Shown: piece by piece, positions 53,853 to 61,747 of the stretch
Layout: each line of letters begins with the position of its first letter
Position numbering within the stretch: position 1 is the stretch's first letter
DNA from: an uncultured Ruthenibacterium sp.
GTDB lineage: Bacteria; Bacillota; Clostridia; Oscillospirales; Ruminococcaceae
Assembly (NCBI GenBank): GCA_910587145.1
Contig: CAJUMH010000018.1
Location: forward strand, 1 to 61,747
Reading direction: 5' to 3'
Length of the DNA: 61,747 bases
Notes under the pieces: generated by a model
Seen by the model: only the letters and a program-made list of their open reading frames with translations
Told to the model about the DNA's origin: nothing
The model's database searches: none
Made by a program: the position numbers and the translations under genes

Positions 53853-54033
53853 TCTGCCGTTTGCGGCGCTTTTTGCGCAAATTGCGGCCGCGCTTTTATT
53901 CTGCGGCCGGCCTTCTTTGATAAAAATGCCCTTGCGTACTGGCATTGCATCATTGAAAAGACATCCGGGAAAGACGTTCGGCAGCTTTCCCGGATACGGA
54001 AAACAAAAGGCTTTGCGCGAAAAATAAAAGGGG

Positions 54034-54894
54034 TTACGCGCCGTCCTCCCGCACAAAATACGAGGCCGCCACGGCGGGGGCGTTTTCGGCCAGCTCGTAG
54101 CGCCCGCGCGACCAGGTGCCGGGGATTACGCCCGCGCGGTATTGGGGCGGCTCTTTGAACAGGAACCCGAAAATGCGTTCATAATCATACAGCTCCACCG
54201 CCGTCAGGTTGGAGGAGCTGTCTGCCAAAGCCGCGCGCAGCGCGTCCGGAACGGTTTCGGCAAGGGTCTCTGCGCCCACGCGCAAAAACGCGAGATACCC
54301 TTCCGCGCGCAGCAGCGTCTGCAGATCCGGTTCGGCGGCGTTTGCCGCCAGCACATCGGCAAACATGCGCGGCGTCAGCGTTACGGTGTCCACGCCGGGC
54401 ACGCTCAGCCGCAGCTCGGCCAGCGCATCGGCAGGCAGATAATTTGAAAGCGGAATGCGCGCCGTGCCAAAATCCTTTGTCAGCTCCACAAGGGTATCCG
54501 CTGTGCAGTACAGATAATTGTCCACCTCGAGGGAAAGCGTTTCCTCAATGGCGGCCGCCGCCTGCGCCGGGCCGGCCTGCTCGGCGGCCTCGGCCAGCGT
54601 CAGGGGCTGGCCGCCCGCCAGCATTACGGTTTCGCCGGGCAGCGCGGCGGTGCACACCTCGCCCAGGCGCGCGTCAAAGCGGAGCAGCACAAAGGTTTCC
54701 GGCTGCGTGGGGCCGGTCATCAGCAAAAAGGTGCGCGCGTTGCCCGTTGCAGGCTGTGCAATGGGAATGCCGCTTTGCGCGGTATCCACAGGCGCGGTGC
54801 GCGTCATCATCACGGCGGCCGCCGCAAGGTAGATGGGCACGATCACGGCCAGCGTGCCGAACAGAGAACAGAAAAACGCCTTCAGCTTTCTCAT
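54034..54894 (-). CDS. LytR-CpsA-Psr (LCP)-like membrane protein, degenerate
   Basis: A 286-residue protein with one N-terminal helix (about 5-30) and an exterior domain. FLLMTGPTQPETFVLLRFDA and EVCTAALPGETVML parallel the LCP segments that normally read LLxGxD ... SDTxxLL and SxPRDT. The catalytic Arg of the PRDT motif is Gly here, and the early Asp is absent. VDNYLYCTADTLVELTKDFG matches the later LCP block. LCP proteins attach glycopolymers to peptidoglycan; this one is probably inactive or has another role. Start ATG 54894. Confidence 0.65.
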   Translation of the reverse strand: MRKLKAFFCSLFGTLAVIVPIYLAAAAVMMTRTAPVDTAQSGIPIAQPATGNARTFLLMTGPTQPETFVLLRFDARLGEVCTAALPGETVMLAGGQPLTLAEAAEQAGPAQAAAAIEETLSLEVDNYLYCTADTLVELTKDFGTARIPLSNYLPADALAELRLSVPGVDTVTLTPRMFADVLAANAAEPDLQTLLRAEGYLAFLRVGAETLAETVPDALRAALADSSSNLTAVELYDYERIFGFLFKEPPQYRAGVIPGTWSRGRYELAENAPAVAASYFVREDGA

Positions 54895-55091
54895 ATACAG
54901 CAGCTCTTTTCGTTTGAAATGTATATATTTTGGCCGTTTTGCGCACGGTATATACAAGAGGAAGAGCGCTGCTTTTTTGCCGGTACGCAGAAAACGCGCC
55001 GCCCGCAGGCGCGCTCCTCCGCAATGAAACAGGCGGGAGGGCAAACCGGCCCAAGGCGGTGGTTCGCCCTCTCTGCGGAAAGGAAAACCGT

Positions 55092-55256
55092 ATGGAAACA
55101 TTAACACAGGAACAGCTGCGTGCCGCTGCCCGCATTCAAAACCCGGAGGTGCGCGCCATTGTTTTGCAGCCGCCGAGCGATACCGATCCGAACGGCAGCT
55201 ATACGGGCGTACCGGCCGACGGCAGCAAGCCCGTGCAGGACGCGGACGACCTGTGA
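55092..55256 (+). CDS. 54-residue peptide coupled to an MFS transporter
   Basis: A small acidic protein: an N-terminal helix (METLTQEQLRAAARIQNPEV) and a polar Pro/Asp/Gly-rich tail ending VQDADDL. There are no cysteines, signal peptide or membrane segment. AAAGGAAAA precedes the ATG. Its stop overlaps the transporter start (GTGA), so translation is coupled. I recognise no family. It may be a small regulator or accessory subunit of the transporter. Confidence 0.65.
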   Translation: METLTQEQLRAAARIQNPEVRAIVLQPPSDTDPNGSYTGVPADGSKPVQDADDL

Positions 55257-56629
55257 CGCGGCCTGCGGCGCGCGGGCAAAACAGGCTGCAGGCGTTTTTG
55301 CAAAAATGCCCGTGGAGCATCCTTGCGGCGGGGGCCGCCATTCAAATTTTAACGGGCGTGCCCTCGGCGTGGGGCGTGTTCCAGCGCGGCGTGTGCGAGG
55401 GCTATGCGCTCAGCGCCGGGAGCGCCTCGATGATCTTTAGCCTGACAATCGGCTTTTTTGGCGTGGGATGCATTCTGGGCGGTTTGCTGCAGGATCGGCG
55501 CGGCCCGCGCGCCGCGGGGATTGCGGGCGCGGTGCTGCTTGCGGGAGGCTTTTGCGCGGCGAGCATTGTTCCGGCGGGGGCTCCCTGGCTGTTTTACGCC
55601 GCCTTCAGCATGCCGGTGGGGCTGGGCTGCGCGTTTTTATACCCGGCGGTAATGTCCTGCGCGCAAAAGTGGTACGCCGGCCGCAAGGGGCTCGCCACAG
55701 GCGTCATCGGCGGCGCGGTGGGGGCGTCCGGCGCGGTGCTTACGGTGTGCGGCCGGTTTTTGATCGGCCGGTGGGGCATCCGCGCCGCGTTTTGCATTTT
55801 GGGCGCAGCAATGCTGCTGGTGTGCGGCGCGGGCGCCTCGATCCTGGAAAACCCGCAGGCGCCCCCAAAGGGCGGCACCGCGCCGGAACGCCGGCCCAAA
55901 CAGGCGGCCGCGCAAAAAAAGGAGGCCGGGCGCGCATGCAGCGCCCGGCCGCTCCCCCCAAAAACGGGCAAAAGCAGGGACGAAACCGGGAGCGAAAATG
56001 AAGGCATAAACGGGAGCGAAAGCGAGGGCATAAACGGGGGAGCGCAGGAGCAGGCGCACAATTACACCGTGCGCGAAATGCTGCGCACCCCGCAATACTG
56101 GCTGCTGTTTGCGGTGGTGGGCCTTGCGACGCCGTCGGTACTGCTGTTCAGCCCTGTGATCGTAGAGCTGGCGCAGGAGCGCGGCCTTTCCGAGACGGCG
56201 GCGCTGGCCTGCATTGTGGTGGGGTCTGTTTTTTCGGCGGCGGGCCGCCTGCTGATGCCGTGGCTGAGCGACCGCATTGGCCGGCGCTATACCGATATGT
56301 TGCTGCTGGGGGCGCTCTGCGGGCTTTCGGTGTGGTTTGCGTTCGCGGCAGGATGGCAGGTACTGCTGGTGTACAGTCTGCTGACGTTTTGCTATTCGGG
56401 CGAGGCGGCGGTAATCCCCGCCGCGGGAACCGATCTGTTCGGCGCAAAGCATGCGGGCGTAAATTATGGCTTTTTGGCTCTGGGCATGAGCGCGGGCAGC
56501 GTGGGCTTTCCGTTGCTGGCGCGCAGCATAACAAATGCCGCCGCGCGCCACATCATCGCGGCCTGCGCCCCGGCCGCCGGCTTTGTGTGTTTGTGCTTTT
56601 TAAAGCCCACGCACGGAAAACGGCTTTGA
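55253..56629 (+). CDS. MFS transporter, OxlT (oxalate/formate antiporter)-like
   Basis: A 458-residue protein with 12 predicted helices. GRKGLATGVIGGAVGASGA and SDRIGRRYTDMLLLGALCG are the loop signatures of the OxlT-type MFS group. A long hydrophilic central loop of about 70 residues contains two SE(N/S)EGING repeats. The substrate is probably a monocarboxylate or dicarboxylate, not provable here. The GTG start overlaps the 54-residue gene. Confidence 0.85.
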   Translation: MTRPAARGQNRLQAFLQKCPWSILAAGAAIQILTGVPSAWGVFQRGVCEGYALSAGSASMIFSLTIGFFGVGCILGGLLQDRRGPRAAGIAGAVLLAGGFCAASIVPAGAPWLFYAAFSMPVGLGCAFLYPAVMSCAQKWYAGRKGLATGVIGGAVGASGAVLTVCGRFLIGRWGIRAAFCILGAAMLLVCGAGASILENPQAPPKGGTAPERRPKQAAAQKKEAGRACSARPLPPKTGKSRDETGSENEGINGSESEGINGGAQEQAHNYTVREMLRTPQYWLLFAVVGLATPSVLLFSPVIVELAQERGLSETAALACIVVGSVFSAAGRLLMPWLSDRIGRRYTDMLLLGALCGLSVWFAFAAGWQVLLVYSLLTFCYSGEAAVIPAAGTDLFGAKHAGVNYGFLALGMSAGSVGFPLLARSITNAAARHIIAACAPAAGFVCLCFLKPTHGKRL

Positions 56630-56740
56630 GCGGAAGGGAAGAACAGGCCTATGGCCGGCGCGGCCCGCCTTGCCGGCCGGCGCCGCAGCGGGGAACCGGC
56701 ACACAAGATCGAGGCCGGGCCCCTGCGGGCCCGGCAAAAG

Positions 56741-56770
56741 AAAAGGGCGGCGCGCCGGCGCCGCCCTTTT
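56741..56770. terminator. bidirectional terminator
   Basis: AAAAGGGCGGCG (56741-56752) and CGCCGCCCTTTT (56759-56770) form a perfect hairpin between the convergent MFS and HtrA genes. Confidence 0.85.
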
Positions 56771-56788
56771 AGCGTGTAACGTATCCGT

Positions 56789-58135
56789 TCAGCCCTCTGT
56801 GATTACGGGATCCGGCTGCGGCTGGGATTCCTCGAGCGTCAGCGATACGGTGAGAATCTGCCCGCCGCGCACCACCTGCACCTCGATGGTATCGCCCACC
56901 GCGTGCTCGCCGAGAATGCCCGTAATATCCGATGTGGAGCCTACGGCCGTGCCATCGATGCCAATAAAGCGGTCGCCCGGCGCAAGACCGGCGCGCTCGG
57001 CCGGGCCGTTTTCGTTTACGCTCTGCACGTATACGCCCGCCTGATTTACGCCGTACTGGTACGCGGTCTGCGTGTTGTTGATATCGATCACCATCACGCC
57101 CATGGCTGGGCGGCCCGTAACATACCCGTTGCTGATCAGTTCCTCGGCCACGCGGATGGCCGTGTTGATGGGAATGGCAAAGCCCAGGCCCTCGGCGTCG
57201 CTGTCCGAGGATTTTGCATTGACAATGCCGATCAATTCGCCGCGCGCGTTGAACAGCCCGCCGCCGGAATTGCCCGGGCTGACAGCCGCGTTCATCTGCA
57301 GCAGCTGCATGGACTGATTGTTCACCGTCACGTCGCGATCCAGTGCCGAGATGATGCCGTCTGTCACCGTGCCGCCGAGCCGTCCGAGCGGGTTGCCCAC
57401 GGCCAGCACAAATTCGCCCACCTGCAGGCTGTCCGAATCGCCGACAATCGCGGGCGAAAGGCCCTCGGCCTCGATTTTCAGCACGGCGACGTCGGTTTTG
57501 GAATCCGAGCCGACAACGGAGGCCTCATACTCCGTGCCGTCGTTCAGCCGCACGCGGATCTGTGTGGCACCGTTTACAACGTGGTGGTTCGTGACCAGAT
57601 AACCGTCCTGAGAGATGATCACGCCGCTGCCCGCGCCGCTCTCGACATACTCGCCGAAAAAGCGGTTTGTGGTAACGGCCTCCGTTGTTACCTCCACAAC
57701 GCTTGGCCCCGCCTTGGCAGAGATCTCCGGCACGGAAAGCGTGCCGGCGGAATGGGTTGGCGACAGGCTCGTGCCGTCGGAGGCAGCTGTGGGCGCCTGA
57801 TAGATCACCGGGCCGCTCGGCGCTTGCCCGCGCGCGAGCACACCGCCCCAGTAGCCGCCGCCGAATCCGGCCGCGCCGCACACCGCCACCAGCGCCGCGC
57901 ATGCGGCGATGCGCCGGGCCGTTCCGCCTTTTTTCTTCTGCGAAGCAGGCGATTGCACGGGCGGCATGCCCGGGGCGGCCGACATGCCCCGCTGTTCGGT
58001 ATATGGTAGGCCAGCGCCGCCCGCGCCGGCCGCCGCATCTCTGCCGCCTGCGGCATCGGCGCCGTTTGCCGCGCCGGTGTCGTTCGCGCCGTTCGGATAT
58101 AAGTTGCTGTAATCATATTCCCAATTGTGATTCAT
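56789..58135 (-). CDS. htrA: HtrA/DegP-like membrane-anchored serine protease
   Basis: A 448-residue protein. A cytoplasmic Asn/Gly/Ala-rich tail (about 1-75) and one helix (about 76-92) precede a trypsin-like domain. Its triad is His185 in TNHHVV, Asp215 in SKTDVAVL and Ser290 in SPGNSGGGLF. One PDZ domain (about 345-435, AGLAPGDRFIGIDG) follows. It degrades misfolded proteins at the membrane exterior. ATG 58135 follows GGAGGATG. A stand-alone gene. Confidence 0.95.
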   Translation of the reverse strand: MNHNWEYDYSNLYPNGANDTGAANGADAAGGRDAAAGAGGAGLPYTEQRGMSAAPGMPPVQSPASQKKKGGTARRIAACAALVAVCGAAGFGGGYWGGVLARGQAPSGPVIYQAPTAASDGTSLSPTHSAGTLSVPEISAKAGPSVVEVTTEAVTTNRFFGEYVESGAGSGVIISQDGYLVTNHHVVNGATQIRVRLNDGTEYEASVVGSDSKTDVAVLKIEAEGLSPAIVGDSDSLQVGEFVLAVGNPLGRLGGTVTDGIISALDRDVTVNNQSMQLLQMNAAVSPGNSGGGLFNARGELIGIVNAKSSDSDAEGLGFAIPINTAIRVAEELISNGYVTGRPAMGVMVIDINNTQTAYQYGVNQAGVYVQSVNENGPAERAGLAPGDRFIGIDGTAVGSTSDITGILGEHAVGDTIEVQVVRGGQILTVSLTLEESQPQPDPVITEG

Positions 58136-58341
58136 GGTTCAACATCCTCCTTTGTATATGCCGATGCTGATGTAGGATACTGTCTTTAGTATATGTCCCG
58201 ATTGTGACAGAAACATCATAGGGATGTGAAAAAAACGTGAAACCGCCCGCCTCTGCGCACGGGCGGCGCAGAAAACGGGCGGCGGTTACCGTTGGGGCGG
58301 CGCGGCAAGACAAAAATCCCGGCGCGGGGATACAGCCGGCT

Positions 58342-58953
58342 TTAAAACGCCAGCATATGGCCGGTAAAGCCGTAAATGGCAAGCGCAAGGATGCCGATAT
58401 ACAGCAGCGTAATGGGCAGGCCGCGGAAGGTGGCGGGCACGGCTTCGCTTTGCAGGCGCTCCTGCGCGCCGCGCACAAGCGCCACGGCCATCACATAGCC
58501 CACGCCGCTGCCCAGCGCAAAGCCGAGTGTCTGTGTAAACGTAAAATTCTGGATCGTGCTCAGCAGCAGCGTGCCCAGAATGCAGGTATTGAAGGTGGCC
58601 ATCGGCAAAACGGCCACGATCTCGCGCGCGCCGTGCACGCGAAAGCAGATCACAACGACCAGCAGCACCACAAAAAACGCCGCCGCGCTGCACAGAACCA
58701 TCACAAGCGGCCGCAGATAGATCCAGAAGGCGCTTGCGAAAAGCCACCGGTTTACAAAAAAGCCCATCATCGCGCTGATGATCTGCACCGCGCACAGCAG
58801 CGCGCCAAAAACGAGCGAGCCCACCTCATCGTCCTCCGACAGCTTTACAAGGCGGGAGACCCCCAGCGAGCGGGTGAAGACTGCGTTCTGCGCAAATACC
58901 GCGATCACCGCGTAGGCAAAAAACGAGCCGAGCGCGCGCAATACTTCTGTCAT
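58342..58953 (-). CDS. rnfA: RnfA-like membrane subunit lacking Fe-S cysteines
   Basis: A 203-residue, six-helix protein. The end EAVPATFRGLPITLLYIGIL aligns well with RnfA/RsxA. In RnfA/NqrE two cysteines (LGxCP and TTNCAVLG) bind an intramembrane Fe-S cluster. Here the first position is Ser33 (SLGVSR) and the second region reads FNTCILG, with the Cys moved one residue (Thr123-Cys124). The ATG overlaps the rnfE-like stop (ATGA) after GGAGGTGG. No rnfB follows. Confidence 0.85.
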   Translation of the reverse strand: MTEVLRALGSFFAYAVIAVFAQNAVFTRSLGVSRLVKLSEDDEVGSLVFGALLCAVQIISAMMGFFVNRWLFASAFWIYLRPLVMVLCSAAAFFVVLLVVVICFRVHGAREIVAVLPMATFNTCILGTLLLSTIQNFTFTQTLGFALGSGVGYVMAVALVRGAQERLQSEAVPATFRGLPITLLYIGILALAIYGFTGHMLAF

Positions 58954-59600
58954 AGCGGCTCCACCTCCAGGCTCATCTGCTTTTTCACGCCGGCAGCGGC
59001 GGCGCGCCAGACGCACATAACCAGCGCCGTCACCATAAAACCGCCGCTGGGCAGCTGTGCCATCGGGAACAGCGCCCCGCCGATCACGGGCGAGCCGAAC
59101 AGCGTGCCGAGACCCAAAATCTCGCGCAGCGCCGAGATGAACAGCAGCGCCGCGATATATCCGCAGGATGTGATCAGGCCCTTGCGCAGCGCGGTGCGGG
59201 TGCGCTCGCGCTGCGGGCGCTCGTACCGCTTCAGCACGATGGGATCCGCCACCAGCAGCGGCAGATACAGTCCCAGCAGCGCAAGCTCTGCCGGGGTATA
59301 CAAAAGCCCCATCAGATACCGCGCGCCCACGTATACCGCCCCCGCCGTGAGCGCGTAGATGAGCCCGCGAAAGCGAAAATACGAAAACCGGCTCAGCAGC
59401 GCGGCCAGCACACGGGTGGGCGTCAGCAGCAAAAGCACGGCGGTAGACAGCATGATGCCGTTCTTCAGCGTGGTGGCCGCTACAATCAGCGGCGCGAGCC
59501 CCAGCCCCTGCATAATGACGGGGTTGTTCAAAAAGACGCGGTCGCGCCGGGCGCGTTTTTCCACCGAGGCCTGCAGCGGCTCGTGTTGCAGCTCACTCAT
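58950..59600 (-). CDS. rnfE: RnfE-like membrane subunit lacking Fe-S cysteines
   Basis: A 216-residue, six-helix protein. NNPVIMQGLGLAPLIVAATT and SALREILGLGTLFG match RnfE/NqrD. The two cluster cysteines of the family (LGLCP and VTNCI) are Ala36 (LGLAP) and Pro120 (VADPI). It overlaps rnfD by 4 nt at its start and rnfA by 4 nt at its end, with no rnfG between. A tightly coupled three-gene unit. Confidence 0.87.
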   Translation of the reverse strand: MSELQHEPLQASVEKRARRDRVFLNNPVIMQGLGLAPLIVAATTLKNGIMLSTAVLLLLTPTRVLAALLSRFSYFRFRGLIYALTAGAVYVGARYLMGLLYTPAELALLGLYLPLLVADPIVLKRYERPQRERTRTALRKGLITSCGYIAALLFISALREILGLGTLFGSPVIGGALFPMAQLPSGGFMVTALVMCVWRAAAAGVKKQMSLEVEPL

Positions 59601-60586
59601 GCGCGCACCCCCTTTTGCGGGGCTCTGCGGGAGAACAGGCTGTCGAGCGGGGCGGACAGCGCGTTCACCGCCAGCACCGCAAAGCATACGCCCGTATCGT
59701 AAGAGCCAAAATAGCGGAACATCATCGTCATAAAGCCGAGCAGCAGCCCATAGGCGAAATGCGCGCGCGTGTTTTTGGGCCGTGTTACGGGCTCGTTGAT
59801 CAAAAACACCGCCGCAAAAATCAGCGCGCCGGAGAGTATCTCGTACCGCAGCGAAAGCAGCCGGGTATCCAGATACAGCCAGGGCGGTTCCAGCCCCAGC
59901 GTATTGACGCGCGGATAGAAAAACGCCACTGCTGCACAGGCCAGCAAAAAGCCCAGCGGCACGCTGAGCGTGATGCCGCGGCGCATCCACAGATACATGG
60001 CGCATGCGATGATCACCAGCACCGATGTTGTGCCGATGGGCCCGGCGTAGCTGCCGAGAACCAGATCGAACAGGCTTGTGTTGGGCACGCCGCCCGCGCG
60101 CAGCGTATGGGCGGCGCTCTCCAGCAGCGTAACGCCGCTTACATCAAACAGGCCGATCTCGGAAAACGGCGTGGGGTAAAAAAGTACCTGGCCGGGCCAG
60201 CTGACGGCGGCCACGGCATAGCCCAGCGCCGACGGGTTGAACGGATAATGCCCGTATCCGCCAAACGCGTGCTTGCCCAGCATCGTTGCCACGATAACGC
60301 TCACGATCACCACGTAATAATGCACTGTGGCGGGCAGTAGCATCACCAGCACCAGCGCGGCGGGGATGCTGCTGTTTTCTTCCCGATTGTGCGTGTGGCT
60401 GCGCAGCCACGCAACCAAGTGATCGCACAGCATGGCAGTGAACGCTGCCACCAAGCACAGCCCAATGGGGCGCATGCCGTAAAAAAACGTTGCAAGCGCC
60501 AAAAGGGGCAAAATCATAAATACGATGTCGCGGTTCGCTTCGTAAGAGCCGGGCCGCTGGAGGGACAGCGCGGATTCATTGCTCAT
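59597..60586 (-). CDS. rnfD: RnfD-like membrane subunit with flavinylation site
   Basis: A 329-residue membrane protein. HAFGGYGHYPFNPSALGYAV and the C-terminal MFRYFGSYDTGVCFAVLAVN are RnfD/NqrB features. FDVSGVTLLESAAHTLRAGG aligns with the covalent-FMN region (S-x-A-T of RsxD), keeping the acceptor Thr153. Flavin transfer would need ApbE, not in the window. The ATG at 60586 follows AAGAGG. It is the first gene of the D-E-A unit; rnfC, normally upstream, is absent and rpe lies there instead. Confidence 0.88.
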   Translation of the reverse strand: MSNESALSLQRPGSYEANRDIVFMILPLLALATFFYGMRPIGLCLVAAFTAMLCDHLVAWLRSHTHNREENSSIPAALVLVMLLPATVHYYVVIVSVIVATMLGKHAFGGYGHYPFNPSALGYAVAAVSWPGQVLFYPTPFSEIGLFDVSGVTLLESAAHTLRAGGVPNTSLFDLVLGSYAGPIGTTSVLVIIACAMYLWMRRGITLSVPLGFLLACAAVAFFYPRVNTLGLEPPWLYLDTRLLSLRYEILSGALIFAAVFLINEPVTRPKNTRAHFAYGLLLGFMTMMFRYFGSYDTGVCFAVLAVNALSAPLDSLFSRRAPQKGVRA

Positions 60587-60669
60587 AAGGCTTGCCTCTT
60601 TTCCTGTATCTGCGGATATCGGGTTTGCGATAAAAGCCCGCCCGGGGCCTTTACAAACGATTCGGTTTT

Positions 60670-60791
60670 CTGCCCTGCCGCCCTGCGGGGCGGTTTGGGG
60701 CGCTGCCCTTGGCGAATGCGCGGAAGGCGCCTGCCCTGCCGCCCTGCGGGGCGGTTTGGGGTGCTGCCCTTGGCTAATGCGCGGAAGGCGC
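60670..60791. repeat. two 61-bp tandem repeats at the 3' end of rpe
   Basis: Units 60670-60730 and 60731-60791 differ at two bases. The second unit contains the last codons and TAG of rpe; in the first unit the matching codon is TCG. Between rpe and rnfD. Confidence 0.85.
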
Positions 60792-61445
60792 GGCGCCGCA
60801 GGCGCAGCGCAGCGCGGCAATCGCCTCGGCGGGGTGCGGCGCATGGAACACGGCGCTGCCTGCCACCAAGATATCTGCGCCCGCGTTTTTGCACAGCGGC
60901 GCGGTGGAAAGATTGACGCCGCCGTCCACCTCAATTTGGAGCGCAAGGCCGCGCCGGTCTGCCTCGGCGCGGATGACGGCGATCTTTTCCACGGCCTGCG
61001 GCAGAAATTTCTGCCCACCGAAGCCCGGCTCCACGCTCATCACCAGCACCAGCTCCAGCTCGTTCAGATACGGGAACACCGCCTCGGGCGGCGTACCGGG
61101 CCGGATGCTCAGGCCCGCCTTGCGCCCGGCCGCATGAATGGCGCGGATCGTGCGCCATGGGTCGCTCTCCGCCTCCAGATGGAACGTGAGCAGCGAAGCG
61201 CCCGCTTCGCAAAAGGGAGCCACATATTGCAGCGGATGCCGGATCATCAAATGCACATCATAAAAAGCGGGCAGGCGCGCGCTCAGCGCGGCCAGCACCG
61301 GAACACCGAGGCTGATGTTCGGCACGAACGAGCCGTCCATCACGTCGATATGCAGCATGTCGGCGCCCGCGTTCAGCGCTGCGGCACAGCTTTCGCCAAG
61401 CCGGGTAAAGTCTGCCGCCAGGATCGAGGGAGAAAGCTTTATCAT
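60774..61445 (-). CDS. rpe: ribulose-phosphate 3-epimerase
   Basis: A 223-residue TIM barrel. The N-terminus IKLSPSILAADFTRLGE, DMLHIDVMDGSFVPNISLG and VMSVEPGFGGQKF carry the metal and catalytic residues (His, two Asp), and EVDGGVN the phosphate loop. It interconverts ribulose 5-phosphate and xylulose 5-phosphate. ATG 61445 follows AAGAGG. The C-terminal CGAAPSAH is encoded by the second 61-bp repeat unit. Confidence 0.95.
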   Translation of the reverse strand: MIKLSPSILAADFTRLGESCAAALNAGADMLHIDVMDGSFVPNISLGVPVLAALSARLPAFYDVHLMIRHPLQYVAPFCEAGASLLTFHLEAESDPWRTIRAIHAAGRKAGLSIRPGTPPEAVFPYLNELELVLVMSVEPGFGGQKFLPQAVEKIAVIRAEADRRGLALQIEVDGGVNLSTAPLCKNAGADILVAGSAVFHAPHPAEAIAALRCACGAAPSAH

Positions 61446-61747
61446 GCGATACCTCTTTTGTAACTGCGCCATTCTAACCGGCAAAGCCATCGGGGCGCCT
61501 TTGGGGCCGGCCCAAGGCGCTCGGCGGCCGCGGTGCGGCCGCCCGCCGCTGCAAAAACGCGGCCAAAAGAAAAACGGCGCCGAACGGTGCATAAGCATAT
61601 ATTACCGCATTTTTCCCAAAAAAGCAAATCGAATGCGCAAAAGCAAAAAAACGTTCCAAAAGCCCCGCCAGAGAAACGCCCCCCGCCGCCTCCCCCGCCC
61701 GGGGAAAACGCAGCGTGCGGGGCGGGGGAGGCGGCGGGGGGCGTTTC
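61446..61747. other. non-coding end of window with 28-bp inverted repeat
   Basis: About 300 bp without a gene. At the very end, arms 61673-61700 and 61720-61747 are perfect 28-bp complements, very GC-rich and opening with GAAACGCC. They form a possible terminator of a gene beyond the window, and the second arm ends on the last base. Confidence 0.8.

Overview
The window looks like chromosome from a GC-rich, motile, anaerobic member of the Firmicutes, most likely Clostridia of the Oscillospiraceae/Ruminococcaceae kind. This rests on a CIRCE-controlled hrcA-grpE-dnaK-dnaJ operon, flagellin beside csrA, Rnf-type membrane subunits, a SpoIID/GH25 wall hydrolase, class I two-subunit fumarase and strong AGGAGG-type ribosome sites. 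The species cannot be named from sequence alone. No tRNA, rRNA, CRISPR array or insertion sequence was found.

Layout. 1-5.5 kb: a polymorphic-toxin (Rhs) accessory island with two toxin/immunity cassettes. The first encodes a nuclease-like tip and an AT-rich immunity candidate. The second encodes a barnase-like RNase tip and a barstar-like immunity protein. Each is followed by a copy of the same membrane protein. 5.7-12.2 kb: small metabolic and transport genes (cytidylate kinase-like protein, creatininase-like protein, type B carboxylesterase, MATE pump). 12.3-15.5 kb: an IclR regulator divergent from a KDPG aldolase (fused to a VOC domain) and KDG kinase. 15.9-18.4 kb: M55 aminopeptidase, then aroF with a Tyr/Phe-rich leader peptide and attenuator. 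18.5-25.2 kb: an ABC importer divergent from a Crp/Fnr regulator, a CsoR-type repressor, malic enzyme and fumarase. 25.4-28.1 kb: tldD/pmbA. 28.3-32.6 kb: MarR and a heterodimeric ABC exporter.

32.9-37.7 kb: a 1620-residue secreted protein joining a degenerate M6-like region, cell-wall repeats, a GH25 muramidase and a SpoIID domain. 38.4-41.2 kb: hisS and membrane or zinc-ribbon proteins. 41.3-47.0 kb: a flagellin glycosylation/flagellin/CsrA block in which the glycosyltransferase is split by two frameshifts and the FkbM methyltransferase is truncated. 47.5-53.7 kb: an SDR enzyme and the heat-shock operon. 54.0-58.1 kb: an LCP-like protein, a 54-residue peptide with an MFS transporter, and an HtrA protease. 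58.3-61.4 kb: a reduced rnfD-E-A cluster lacking the C, G and B subunits and nearly all intramembrane Fe-S cysteines, followed by rpe. The window ends on a 28-bp perfect inverted repeat.

The strongest leads are the aroF attenuator leader peptide, the barnase/barstar Rhs cassette with its duplicated membrane gene, the reduced Rnf-like D-E-A module, the four-part murein hydrolase, and a CsrA-binding hairpin in the flagellin leader. Most other genes are ordinary housekeeping genes in short operons. Functions are read from protein motifs by eye; no database search was run.
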